Origin: Bin103 sp002238925
GTDB taxonomy: Bacteria; Spirochaetota; Spirochaetia; SZUA-6; Bin103
DNA length: 64,000 bases
NCBI GenBank assembly: GCA_965208065.1
Contig: OZ242313.1
Location: forward strand, 310,001 to 374,000
Reading direction: 5' to 3'
Shown here in pieces: positions 1 through 7,684 of this stretch. A program made the translations under genes and the position numbers. Position 1 is the first letter of the stretch; each line of letters begins with the position of its first letter. Under the pieces are notes generated by a model. That model saw nothing but the letters and a program-made list of their open reading frames with translations, had not been told where the DNA came from and made no database searches.

Positions 1-348
1 AAGGCAGCCTACGACCAGTTCTGCGAGGCATGGGCGGACAAGTATCCGAAGGCGGTCGAATGCCTGCGCAGGGATGAGCAGTCGTTGTTCAGCTTCTACG
101 CGTTTCCGGCGGCCCACTGGGTGCATCTGAGGACCAGCAACCCGATCGAGTCGACGTACGCGACGGTGCGCTTGCGGACCAGGCGGACGAAGGGCTGCGG
201 ATCGCGGACGGCGACCCTGACGATGGTGTGGAAGCTGGCGTTGGAGGCGGAGAAGACCTGGCGCCGACTGATGGGCTTCAAACTGATCCCGCTGGTGATG
301 GAGGGGCGGGAATTCGTCGACGGAGAGCTGACGGAGGCAGCTGCTTAG
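1..348 (+). CDS. IS256-family transposase, C-terminal part (5' end outside window)
   Basis: The frame is open from base 1 and ends with TAG at 346-348. It carries the C-terminal hallmark of IS256/mutator DDE transposases: HLRTSNPIESTYATVRLRTR followed by RTKG, near residue 40 of the visible part, then the conserved tail WKLALEAEKTWRR. The enzyme would cut and paste its own insertion sequence. Only about 115 C-terminal residues are visible, so it cannot be judged whether the copy is intact. No terminal inverted repeat was recognised just downstream, and the neighbouring DNA is full of gene fragments, which fits an old insertion site. Confidence 0.9.
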   Translation, partial: KAAYDQFCEAWADKYPKAVECLRRDEQSLFSFYAFPAAHWVHLRTSNPIESTYATVRLRTRRTKGCGSRTATLTMVWKLALEAEKTWRRLMGFKLIPLVMEGREFVDGELTEAAA

Positions 349-405
349 GCAACCGGATCAGGGGATGACGGCGCTCGCGATTCGACCCTCATCCACAACA
401 CTTGA

Positions 406-579
406 CAATATCCCTTCACGTGGGACGACCTGGACAAGCAGATCGGCGTGCTGTCGGGCGGCGAACGCAACCGCCTGCAGATTGCAGCGGCGGTGCAGCG
501 CCGGGCCAACTTCCTGATCCTCGGGCGCGCGCTTGTTGCGATCCTCACAAACCGTTTTGGGTACCACGCTGTCCATTAG
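406..579 (+). pseudogene. ABC-F type ATPase fragment
   Basis: A short open stretch encodes PFTWDDLDKQIGVLSGGERN followed by RLQIAAAVQRRANFLIL. This is the ABC signature helix of ABC-F (EttA/Uup-like) ATPases. The expected Walker B (LDEPTNHLD) is replaced by LGRALVAIL, and the frame stops at 577-579. It has no start codon, no Walker A and only about 35 family residues, so it is a relic. It lies directly downstream of the IS256 remnant, which suggests that insertion or deletion destroyed the gene. Confidence 0.7.
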
Positions 580-615
580 CGCGGCAGTCACATCGTGCTG
601 GAGACCTTGGAGCCT

Positions 616-910
616 TCAAGACACCGGGTCGTGGTCCCTGACCATCCCGCAATTCGCATCGGAACCCTCAACTCGATGCTGCGAGCAGTAGCAGCCCACA
701 AAGGGATCGACCGCGGAGAAATCCTCGGACAGGGGCGGTGAGTCTGAGACGCTGCGCATGATGAGCGCGTGAACGTGCGACTCGACCCGGTTCGTGGAGT
801 ACGTTCGCACCATTTCCTCCGCGCTCCACGTCGCCTTGTCCAGCACCCACACGGAGCTGCCTCGGTCGCGCCAGGTCGGCTTGTGCTTGTCGCTATCCGC
901 GCCGGGCCAC
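616..910 (-). pseudogene. unrecognised protein fragment, minus strand
   Basis: The minus frame from about 910 down to the stop at 616 encodes protein-like sequence: DRGSSVWVLDKATWSAEEMV, then RTYSTNRVESHVHALIMRSV, then a tail with FVGCYCSQ. Its composition is unlike the Arg/Ala/Pro-rich shadow frames around it, which is why it is listed. No family was recognised. Its N-terminal side runs into a different frame next to the HNH remnant, so it is probably the 3' end of a gene broken by rearrangement. Confidence 0.3.
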
Positions 911-969
911 TTGCAAGCTGTCGGCGAGCGCAGTCGAGTGGCGCGCCGGCAGCGCGGAGGAGGCGCAAA

Positions 970-1037
970 ATGGGGGGCTGCGGCGGAGCGGCCGGTCCGT
1001 AGCCGTGGCGCATTCTGTGATGAGCAAAGCAGCGGAG
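970..1037 (-). pseudogene. HNH endonuclease C-terminal remnant cut off by the RIT element
   Basis: Read on the minus strand from 1037, just outside the left end of the RIT element, the frame gives LRCFAHHRMRHGYGPAAPP. This is the usual C-terminal end of DUF222/HNH proteins (NLRLLCxxHHRxRHxxGP). It is the natural continuation of the HNH gene that stops at 4414 on the far side of the element with PSNLAL. The two halves are separated by the whole element. Where the remnant ended originally is unclear because the frame stays open into unrelated sequence. Confidence 0.65.
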
Positions 1038-1040
1038 CCA
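1035..1040. repeat. 6-bp direct repeat GAGCCA, left flank of RIT element
   Basis: GAGCCA lies directly outside the left palindrome and recurs at 4419-4424 outside the right end. It could be a target duplication or the crossover (coupling) bases left by a tyrosine recombinase. At six bases, chance is possible. Confidence 0.4.
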
Positions 1041-1060
1041 TAATGCGGTGCACCGCATTA
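1041..1060. repeat. perfect 20-bp palindrome at left RIT terminus
   Basis: TAATGCGGTG is followed immediately by its exact reverse complement. It shares the TAATGCGG core with the 27-bp terminal repeats and lies 6 bp outside the left one. It is probably a recombinase binding or crossover site. No equivalent palindrome is present outside the right repeat. Confidence 0.7.
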
Positions 1061-1066
1061 GCCTTA

Positions 1067-1093
1067 TAATGCGGAGTCCGGGGTAATGCGGAG
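1067..1093. repeat. left 27-bp terminal inverted repeat of RIT element
   Basis: It starts TAATGCGGAGTCC and ends TAATGCGGAG, so the TAATGCGGAG core occurs twice as a direct repeat inside the 27 bp. It matches the reverse complement of 4390-4416 at 26 of 27 positions. An inner inverted copy at 1144-1156 overlaps the stop codon of the last recombinase gene. Confidence 0.85.
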
Positions 1094-1147
1094 TGACATG
1101 ACTGAAATCCTTGCGGGAAGGGCTGTTGAGGCGTGGATCGCTGCGCA

Positions 1148-2140
1148 TTATCCCGGGGCCAGAAGCGAGGAGATCAGTTCGTCGGGAGCCTTGAATCGCC
1201 CGCGGCGGAGTTGCGGCGGGAGCACGGCTTCGACGGCCTCCAGCTTGTCAGTGGGATCGACGCGCAGGTAGACCTCGGTGGTGCGCACGTCGGCGTGCCC
1301 CAGCCACAGCGCCACCTTGCGGATGTCTCCGGTAGCCTGCAGCATGGTGAGGGCGCAGCTGTGGCGGAGTTGGTGAGGTGAGATCGAACGTCCCGCCAGC
1401 GAAGGACAGGCGGTCGCGGCGGTCCGCACATGCTTGTCCAGGATGTACTCGAATCCGGCGCGGCTCATCGGCCTGTCGGTGGCGTTCAGGAACACCTCCC
1501 GCGCCGGGTTCTCGCCGCGGACAGCGAGCCAAGCCCGGAGGTCAGCGACGGTTTGTTTCCACAGCGGGAGACAGCGTTCACGGCGGCCCTTGCCATGGAC
1601 GCGGAGACTCGCGGTTCCGCGCAGCGACAGATCTGGCAGCTGCGCCGTCACCAGTTCGGACACGCGCAGAGCAGCAGCGAAGCAGAGATGGAGCATGGCG
1701 CGGTCGCGGACGCCGAACCGAGTGGTGATATCCGGAGCGTCCAGAATCGCGTTGACCTCGTCCATAGTCAGGTGGCGGACGAGCGGATGATCATGGCGCT
1801 TGGAGGGGATGGCGCGGATCTGTCTGGCTTGTTCCAACGCAGCCGGATGACGGAATTCGACGTAGCGCATGAAGGCTTTCACGGCCGCCAGTCGGACGTT
1901 GCGGCTGGCCGGGCTGCCGCCACGATCGACCTCGAAGTGGGTAAGGAACGCGACGATGAGCGGGGCATCGAGATGTTCAAGATGAAGCGCCGACGGTGTG
2001 ATGCCGAGGCGTCCGGCGGCGAAAGTGAACAACAAACGGAAGGCATAGGCGTAGCTCTCGCAGGTATGCGGGCTGAAGCCGCGCTCCACGGGAAGGTAGT
2101 CACGCAGGAAGTGGGTAATCAGTGGTGCGATGGGAGTCAT
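1148..2140 (-). CDS. tyrosine recombinase/phage integrase, third RIT gene (RitC-like)
   Basis: 330 aa. It is a XerC/D-type site-specific recombinase. An N-terminal SAM-like core-binding domain (about residues 5-105) precedes the catalytic domain. Catalytic residues are visible: Arg in ALRVSEL, Lys in VHGKGRR, the HxLRH box in SPHQLRHSCA, His in LWLGHADV and the nucleophilic Tyr in RTTEVYLRV. The start overlaps the stop of the preceding gene by 4 bp (ATGA at 2137-2140), so the trio is translationally coupled. The stop lies inside the inner inverted repeat at the left end of the element. The Tyr and both Arg are present, so it is probably active. Confidence 0.93.
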   Translation of the reverse strand: MTPIAPLITHFLRDYLPVERGFSPHTCESYAYAFRLLFTFAAGRLGITPSALHLEHLDAPLIVAFLTHFEVDRGGSPASRNVRLAAVKAFMRYVEFRHPAALEQARQIRAIPSKRHDHPLVRHLTMDEVNAILDAPDITTRFGVRDRAMLHLCFAAALRVSELVTAQLPDLSLRGTASLRVHGKGRRERCLPLWKQTVADLRAWLAVRGENPAREVFLNATDRPMSRAGFEYILDKHVRTAATACPSLAGRSISPHQLRHSCALTMLQATGDIRKVALWLGHADVRTTEVYLRVDPTDKLEAVEAVLPPQLRRGRFKAPDELISSLLAPG

Positions 2141-3048
2141 GCCAACCTCCCGGAAACGAAGTTCTCGCCGGTCGTGGCGATGTCGGCCATCAATTCGGGA
2201 GTCGCCTCCAGATACCAGTAGGTGTGGACGACGTTGGTGTGCCCGAGATAGGTGGAGAGCGCGACCAGGTGACGCGCCACTGATTCGCGCCGCACCGCAC
2301 AGCGTTGCAGGGATCTGGTGGCAAAAGTGTGGCGCAGATCCACCATCCGCGGACGGCGCTGGCGGCCAACAGCGATGCCGGCAAGCCTGACCACCCGCTG
2401 GAAGGTGCCACTGGCCGTAGGTGTCGGGATGCGCCGGTGGTGAGCCGACACGAACAGGTGGTCGTCGGCGATGGCGACGCTCTGCCGCTCGTGCAGGTAC
2501 TCAGTCAACGCTTCGACCGTCGTCGGATGCAACGGCACCAGGCGGCTCTTGGCGAACTTGGTTCGGCGGATGCACAGGACAGAGTTGGGAAGCAGGTCGT
2601 CGAAACGCAGGTCGAGCGCCTCCGAGACGCGCAGGCCGGTGGCGGCGATGAGTCCGATCAGGGTCGCATAGACGGACCGACGCAGCGCGTAGGAGCACGG
2701 CAGACGGCGCGCCGCCGCCAGTAGTTGCCCGATCTCGGTCGGCGTATAGATGTAGGGCGGCTGGCGGACCACGCGGACATGGAAGTGGCGAGCTGGGGGG
2801 ATCTCGTGGGTGGCGTCCTCGGCGAACAGGAAGCGGGCCAGCACGACGACATCGTGAAGTCGAACCGCGCGCGCGTGCGGTGTAGACGCCTGCGCCGCCC
2901 ACTGCACGGCGGTGGCGGCGCGGATGTGGGTGTCGCCCTTGTCGCCGGCGAAGGCTGCGAATGCTTGCAGATTGCGGCCGGTGTCGTGGAGCTTGTAGCC
3001 GAGGGTTCGCCGCAGTGCGAGATAGCGGTCTACGTGGTCACTCAGCAT
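2137..3048 (-). CDS. tyrosine recombinase/phage integrase, second RIT gene (RitB-like)
   Basis: 303 aa from ATG at 3048, chosen because it overlaps the stop of the first recombinase (ATGCTGA, 3042-3048). The frame remains open further upstream, but that part mirrors the neighbouring gene in another frame. The catalytic domain shows Arg in TGLRVSEAL, Lys in RRTKFAKSR, the box VDLRHTFATR, YLGHTNVVHT and Tyr in TYWYLEATPE. The first His of the usual HxLRH box is Val here (MVDLRH), a substitution the other two recombinases lack. It acts with its two partners on the element ends. Confidence 0.92.
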   Translation of the reverse strand: MLSDHVDRYLALRRTLGYKLHDTGRNLQAFAAFAGDKGDTHIRAATAVQWAAQASTPHARAVRLHDVVVLARFLFAEDATHEIPPARHFHVRVVRQPPYIYTPTEIGQLLAAARRLPCSYALRRSVYATLIGLIAATGLRVSEALDLRFDDLLPNSVLCIRRTKFAKSRLVPLHPTTVEALTEYLHERQSVAIADDHLFVSAHHRRIPTPTASGTFQRVVRLAGIAVGRQRRPRMVDLRHTFATRSLQRCAVRRESVARHLVALSTYLGHTNVVHTYWYLEATPELMADIATTGENFVSGRLA

Positions 3049-4283
3049 GTCGTCGTCTGGGGCCACGGCTGGACGATCTCGCCCAGCAGGTCGAAATCTA
3101 TCTTGGCGTAGTGCGCGGTGGCTCGCGGATCGCGGTGTCTCAGAACACTGGCGATGCCGGCCAGGGACACCCCGTTGCGCAACATGGCGGTCGCCGCCGA
3201 GTGGCGCAGGAGGTGTGCACCGTGCTGAGGCGCCTTGACCCCTGCTCGACGAAGCGTCCTGTCCACGACACCGGATACGGCGAGCCGAGTCATCGGGCGC
3301 CGCGGCGCCAGCGCAGAGATGAACACCTGTGGCACCGGCAACGGCGGTCTTCCACGGCGCAGATAGGTGACGATGGCGTCGCCAACCTGCTGCGGAAGCG
3401 GCAGCCAGTGTTGGTACCCACCCTTGCCGCACACAGCGATGCGCCCGTTCTGCCAGTCGATGGCATCGAAACTCAGTTCGGCGACCTCGCTGGCGCGCAG
3501 GCCCAACCGAGCGAGCAGGAGGACTACCGCCCGATCCCTGGCTCCCACGGCATCCTGATCGCTGACGGCGTCGATTACCTTCTCCAGATCGTCAGGCTCG
3601 AGGAACCGAGGCGTGGAGGCGAGTTGGTAGGACGCGATCCGCGGCACCGCATGGATCAGCCCCTCCGAGCATTGCCCGGTGGCGGCGAGGAACCGCAGGA
3701 AGGCGCGCATCGCCGTTGCGATCCCTTGCGCCGTGGCTACCTTGTGGCCAGCACACCGTCGTAGCATGAAGTCTCGCACCGACGTGGCGCTATAGCTCGA
3801 CGGATCAACTCCACAACTAACGATGAAATCGACCACGTAGCGCTGGTAGCCTTCCATCGTGACAGCCGCCACGCCCTGTCGTTCAATCATCCAATCCCGA
3901 AATCGCTGCAACAGTGGCCAGCGCTCGTGCGGCGCCATCGGTTGCTCAGCAGCCGCCAGTACGCCCCGCTCCCGCAGGAACCGGATCAGCGCCTGAGCGG
4001 CCGCCATCGAGTTTACGTTGGGACCCCGCTGATAGCGAACTCGACCGTGCTCGGACAGCTCCGTACGGCACGCCTCGTATCCCGCCACCAAGTCGACGGC
4101 AGTGAACGACTTCTCGGTGAGCCAGTCCGTCCATGCCGCCATACTGCGCAGCGTGAGACTGCGCGAGTTCGGCGGAGAGCCGCGGTCCTGCAGCCAATCT
4201 GCAAAGTCGTCGATGTGGCCGCCCGCGGGTCCAGAACGGAGTCGGCGACAAGTGGTCGCCGATTTCAGATGGTCTTCAAGCAT
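3042..4283 (-). CDS. tyrosine recombinase/phage integrase, first RIT gene (RitA-like)
   Basis: 413 aa, the longest of the trio. The extra N-terminal portion (about 110 residues) precedes a core-binding domain at about 115-205. The catalytic domain contains Arg in LGLRASEVAEL, Lys in VCGKGGYQ, the box HLLRHSAATA, His in VLRHRDPRA and Tyr in TAHYAKID. A strong Shine-Dalgarno sequence (AAGGAGG, six bases before ATG at 4283) makes this the likely entry point for translation of the three-gene operon. The gene starts about 30 bp inside the inner repeat copy of the right end, so its promoter probably lies within the terminal repeat region. Confidence 0.93.
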   Translation of the reverse strand: MLEDHLKSATTCRRLRSGPAGGHIDDFADWLQDRGSPPNSRSLTLRSMAAWTDWLTEKSFTAVDLVAGYEACRTELSEHGRVRYQRGPNVNSMAAAQALIRFLRERGVLAAAEQPMAPHERWPLLQRFRDWMIERQGVAAVTMEGYQRYVVDFIVSCGVDPSSYSATSVRDFMLRRCAGHKVATAQGIATAMRAFLRFLAATGQCSEGLIHAVPRIASYQLASTPRFLEPDDLEKVIDAVSDQDAVGARDRAVVLLLARLGLRASEVAELSFDAIDWQNGRIAVCGKGGYQHWLPLPQQVGDAIVTYLRRGRPPLPVPQVFISALAPRRPMTRLAVSGVVDRTLRRAGVKAPQHGAHLLRHSAATAMLRNGVSLAGIASVLRHRDPRATAHYAKIDFDLLGEIVQPWPQTTTC

Positions 4284-4389
4284 GGATGCCTCCTTGCTTG
4301 AAGGAGCGCGATAATGCGAAGTATCGGCTACTCCAACTACCCCCTACACCTGCTTGAATCCCTCTTTATCATCCACGCCGCGCCATCTA

Positions 4390-4416
4390 CTCCGCATTAT
4401 CCCGGACTCCGCATTA
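4390..4416. repeat. right 27-bp terminal inverted repeat of RIT element
   Basis: Reverse complement of 1067-1093 with one mismatch. Its outer three bases provide the TAA stop that now ends the interrupted HNH gene. An inner inverted copy of its ATAATGCG core lies at 4311-4318. Confidence 0.85.
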
Positions 4417-4418
4417 GA

Positions 4419-4424
4419 GAGCCA
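4419..4424. repeat. 6-bp direct repeat GAGCCA, right flank of RIT element
   Basis: Second copy of the hexamer found at 1035-1040. It starts two bases outside the right terminal repeat. See the left copy for interpretation. Confidence 0.4.
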
Positions 4425-4989
4425 AGTTGGACGGCTCCGGGCCACCGCCCTCGGCAACTGGCAACAGGTGGTCTATCTGCAGCAGATGGGCAGAGGTGCA
4501 GCGCCGCCCGGTGAGCGGGTCGCGATAACAGCAGCGGCCTCCGTCGCGTTGCCAGATGTGGCGTCGGACAGCCGCGGGAATGTGGCGCCGCCGCGGCGAT
4601 TCGCGGCGGCTGTGAACAGGTTCGCGGCTCGTGTGCGCCGCTGCTCCCGCTGCTGCGTCGGGCGGTCCGCCGTCAGGGGACACCCCAATCGCCCGCTCCG
4701 GCGCCGAAGTGGCGACCGGCGAGCCCGGTACACCAGCGCCCGCATCGGAGCCATCCAGCAAGGCGCCGAACGCGAACTGCGGCGCCGAAGTAGCGGCGGA
4801 CGCGCCCAATGGAACGCCACCTGCACGGGCGCCATCCAGGAGCGCGGCGGGCGCTGACTGACTCGGTGGAGCGTCGCTGGCCAGCACCCCGATCGGATTC
4901 TGCCTTTCGGTAGCGGCGGTGCCGCCCGGCGGCGCCGGAGTAGCGCCGCCTCGGTGCCGGGCCGGGGCCACCGGCGCCACGTCGGCACG

Positions 4990-5205
4990 TGTCCGGTTCT
5001 GCGCCCGCCCCGAGGATTCGTTTACGCGTTGAGCCGATCCGGCGGCTGCCCCGGCAGCACCGGTCCGATTCGGCGCCCGCCCAGTGGATTCGCCTACGCG
5101 CTGAGCCGGTCCGCCCGCGGCCCCGGCAGCACCGGTCCGATTCGGCTCCCGCCCCGTGGATTCGCCTACGCGCGGAGCCGGCCCGCCCACGGCCCCGCCC
5201 GCACG
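4990..5205 (-). repeat. 72-bp tandem repeat, about three copies, inside HNH gene
   Basis: A 72-bp unit is repeated in frame and encodes 24 residues (RVGESTGREPNRTGAAGAAG plus GPAQ, with variants). The same 23-base stretch recurs exactly 72 bp apart at 5051 and 5123. The third copy is more diverged (SAQRVNESSGRAQNRT). The repeat extends a disordered linker between the DUF222-like and HNH parts. It is protein-coding and regular in the codon frame, so it is not a CRISPR. Confidence 0.85.
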
Positions 5206-6699
5206 TGTCTCCTTTGGTGTCCGTCGCGGTGATGCGCCGGCGCTGTCTGCACCCTTCCGGCGCTGCCCGCGCCCGCCGCCGCGCGGGTCGTGCCGCGCCA
5301 CCGCCTCGCGCACCACACGCGCCACCAGGTCGCCCCACGACATGCGCGGGTCGAGGTGCGCCATGAGATCCTTCAGCAGGCGTAGCCCCTGTTCGCACTC
5401 CTGGTCGATGCTCACCTTCAACGTGTAGCGGTCGGGCGCCACGGCGCGCAGTGTGTCGCGCGGTGGCAGCACCTCGGGAGCGGCGGCGGCGAGCAGGCTG
5501 GCGACCTGGCGGGTGCTCATGCCGGCGGCCTGCTCGATCAGTTCGCGCTGGCGCTGCGGGTGCAGCAGCGGCGCCGCCGACACCGTGCCGGGCGACAGCT
5601 CCGCAAACGGATCGTCCCTGGGTGGTTCCGGCGCGTGCGTAGCGGCGTTCCGCGACTCCGCTGCAGCCATGACCGGCTCGGGCTCGGGCATCGACGCCGA
5701 GAACTCGGTCGGCGGCAGAAGTTGTGCAGCCGGGCCTTCGTCCGATGACGGCGCGGTGGTGCCGGCACCGGCACGGGGAGCGGGAACGGGAACACAGGAG
5801 GGTGCCGGAAATGGCGGCGCGTTTCCGTTCAACTCCAGCCGCGGCAGCAACGCGCCGGCATGCCCGGCGCCGGGGGTCTGCGCACCAGAGCGGCTCCCCA
5901 CCGGCACCGCGGGCGTGTTCCCGGCCGTCACATCACCGCAGCACTCGCCGGCCGGCGGTGCACTCCCCGGCGTCGATCTGAGCCCGCGCTCCCTCACATC
6001 ACCGGAGCACTCGGCGGCGGGCGGCGTAAACCCCGGCTCCGATCGGTGGCCGCGACCCTCACCGACATTCCGATGCCCTGTGCTCTGGCGCTCGGCCCGC
6101 TCGGCACCGGCAAAGGTGGTCTCCAACTGACCGGCCGACGTCATACTCAACTCGCCGCACTGCAGGCTGGCCCGCACGCACCCATGGCGCCGGCACAGCC
6201 GCATCGCCTGGATGCGCCGCTGCGCGGCGGCGTCGCTGAAGCGCAGTTCCCGCACCGCGTAGTCGAACAGGCTCGAGAACCCGCGCCGCAGCGCCAGACC
6301 GCGCCGGTCGATTTCGTCGAGATGGTCCAGGATGTGCACTTCAAGGCAGCGCTGATTGGCGGCCAGGCGCTTGGTCCGCTCGAGGAGCTGCCGATCGCCC
6401 AGCTCGCTGAACGGTCTTCTTTCAATCACACTTATCATGCCGTAATTATATCCCCGGTTTAGAGATATAAGATTGTTGCCAGTCTTCGACCGGGCTCCGT
6501 CAGCCCCCAGGATGCTCACCATGACACCGGTAACAGCACGCGGACGGTCAACGGTAGCGCGCAGACCATTGCCGGGTTCCGAGGCGCACCAGCGGCCAGC
6601 AACGACGGCGAAAAAGTGTGTCAACCCCTGCGCCCAATTTTCCACCGGTTGTCCGACAGATTTTCGGCACAAGCGGCTTCTAACGCGCTCAGTCACTCT

Positions 6700-6912
6700 G
6701 GCAAGTCCGGGCTGAAGGGCAACCGAGACGCTCTGCTGTTCGACGAGGAAGTCGATGCGGAGCGGGTCATAACGGTGCTGGCATCAGGCTACGCGCCAGA
6801 CCTGAACGACGTGGAGCTCGAACGGCTCGGCGCGGATCCGTTTCTGATCGCCTGCGCGCTCGTTGATCCCGCCCGGCGCCGCGTCGTCACCACAGAGATG
6901 TCGAGGCCAGAC
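6700..6912 (+). pseudogene. DUF4411-type (PIN-like) protein fragment
   Basis: The plus frame encodes ALLFDEEVDAERVITVLASG, then YAPDLNDVELERLGADPFLI and ACALVDPARRRVVTTEMSRP. This matches the central part of the DUF4411 family, PIN-domain-like proteins often encoded beside a HigA/ImmA-type antitoxin. The usual continuation (K.xRAN.xIPDVC) is missing and the frame degrades into unrelated codons. There is no credible start, and no antitoxin gene nearby. It is a relic of a probable toxin-antitoxin locus. Confidence 0.6.
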
Positions 6913-7196
6913 CCGCGCGCTGACCCGATCCGAGAAAAATCGCCTCAAGTCGACCCGGCTCCATACATTCGCCGCATGCCGAACGCTACGCTGGCAACTG
7001 TTTGCGCTCGCTACCGGATGGAGGCCGCCGCCGCTGCCACCGCACGGTGTGCGGCGGTGCGGAAGATGCCGGTCTCATCCAGGTCAGTTTCGAAGACTTC
7101 TTTGACCAGGAAGACCCGCCAGTGCGGCGGTTCAGAGTCCGTTACCACCGAACGGCGTAACAGGTTCGAATCAGACCCCGGTTCTGCAGTCGACTG
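6913..7196. other. degenerate stretch without an intact gene
   Basis: This sits between the DUF4411 fragment and the truncated EamA gene. One plus frame ending with TAA at 7158-7160 gives a protein-like tail (LIQVSFEDFFDQEDPPVRRF, then RVRYHRTA). It has no recognisable start and no family was recognised. It may be the 3' end of another decayed gene. The remainder shows no gene, RNA or clear regulatory signal. Confidence 0.3.
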
Positions 7197-7640
7197 ATGT
7201 CCGTGGAGGTCGATTGCGGTCGCGCACCAGACCGCGGGCTACTGCTCACCGGAGCTGCCTTGGTCGCCGCGGCGGGCCTCCTGTTCGCGTTCGCGGGTGT
7301 GGCGATCAGGATGGCGGGCGCGACACTCTCCAGTATCGAGATCCTGTTCTGGCGCAACGTTATCAGCATGCTCATCCTGACGCCGTGGGTACTGTCGCGC
7401 TGGCCTGAATCCATACGGCCTGTGCACGCCGGTCTCATGGTGATGCGTGGCGCGACGGTGGTGGTTTCGCTGATCTGCTACTACTACGCGGTCACCCTTA
7501 TCCCTCTGGCGGAAGCCGTGCTGCTCAATTTCAGCGCCCCGATCTTCGTGCCGATTCTCGGCTTCCTGCTGTTCCGGTTTCCCTTCAATCGGACGGTGCT
7601 GATCGCCGTGGCAATCGGCTTTGTAGGCGCCCGATGGTGA
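7197..7640 (+). pseudogene. EamA/DMT-family transporter, truncated after the first half
   Basis: 147 aa with an EamA domain: LLTGAALVAAAGLLFAFAGV, then SIEILFWRNVISMLILTPWV, then LICYYYAVTLIPLAEAVLLN. About four to five membrane segments are visible. Family members have ten segments in about 290 residues as two EamA repeats. Here the frame stops after GFVGARW, where the second repeat should begin, and no second half follows before the next gene. The loss suggests a pseudogene, although some small DMT proteins function as single-repeat dimers. The substrate is unknown. Confidence 0.65.
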
Positions 7641-7684
7641 TCGAACTCGAGTCCCGGATCGATTGCGCGATTCCTCGGTGTGCG

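Larger units (their letters stand above)
1041..4418. mobile_element. RIT (recombinase in trio) element, apparently complete
   Basis: Three consecutive tyrosine recombinase genes on the minus strand (413, 303 and 330 aa) have overlapping stop/start codons and lie between near-perfect 27-bp inverted repeats (1067-1093 and 4390-4416, 26 of 27 matching). The left end also carries a perfect 20-bp palindrome at 1041-1060. Both ends have an inner inverted copy of the ATAATGCG core: 1083-1090 with 1144-1151, and 4311-4318 with 4393-4400. A 6-bp direct repeat GAGCCA flanks 1041-4418. This organisation is that described for RIT elements. The insertion splits an HNH endonuclease gene. All three reading frames are intact, so the element may still be active; mobility itself cannot be seen here. 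Confidence 0.88.
4414..6438 (-). pseudogene. DUF222/HNH endonuclease-type protein, C-terminus truncated by RIT insertion
   Basis: 674 codons from ATG at 6438 (MISVIERRPFSELG). The frame is open further upstream, but that part does not look protein-like. An N-terminal DUF222-like helical domain (HLDEIDRRGLALRRGFSSLF, about residues 25-100) leads into a long Pro/Ala/Gly-rich region. A helical segment follows (about 320-420), then 24-residue tandem repeats and a C-terminal HNH start (RHIWQRDGGRCCY, then CTSAHLLQIDHLLPV). The protein ends abruptly at EPSNLAL because the terminal repeat of the element supplies the stop. The last catalytic helix (HHRxRH) is stranded at about 970-1037, so nuclease activity is probably lost. 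A TATAAT-like -10 box lies at 6446-6451 just before the start. Confidence 0.8.

Noticed and set aside
588..1148. 186-codon minus frame as one intact gene
   Set aside because: Only its part near 970-1037 resembles a protein (the HNH end); the rest is Arg/Ala/Pro-rich shadow sequence and it runs into the RIT element.
3049..3432. N-terminal extension of the middle recombinase
   Set aside because: It is a shadow of the first recombinase gene; the coupled ATG at 3048 gives a normal-length protein.
4990..5205. CRISPR-like regular repeat
   Set aside because: Units abut without spacers and encode a 24-residue protein repeat.
6439..6696. Upstream extension of the HNH frame
   Set aside because: The codons are not protein-like, and a TATAAT-type box lies at 6446-6451 inside it.
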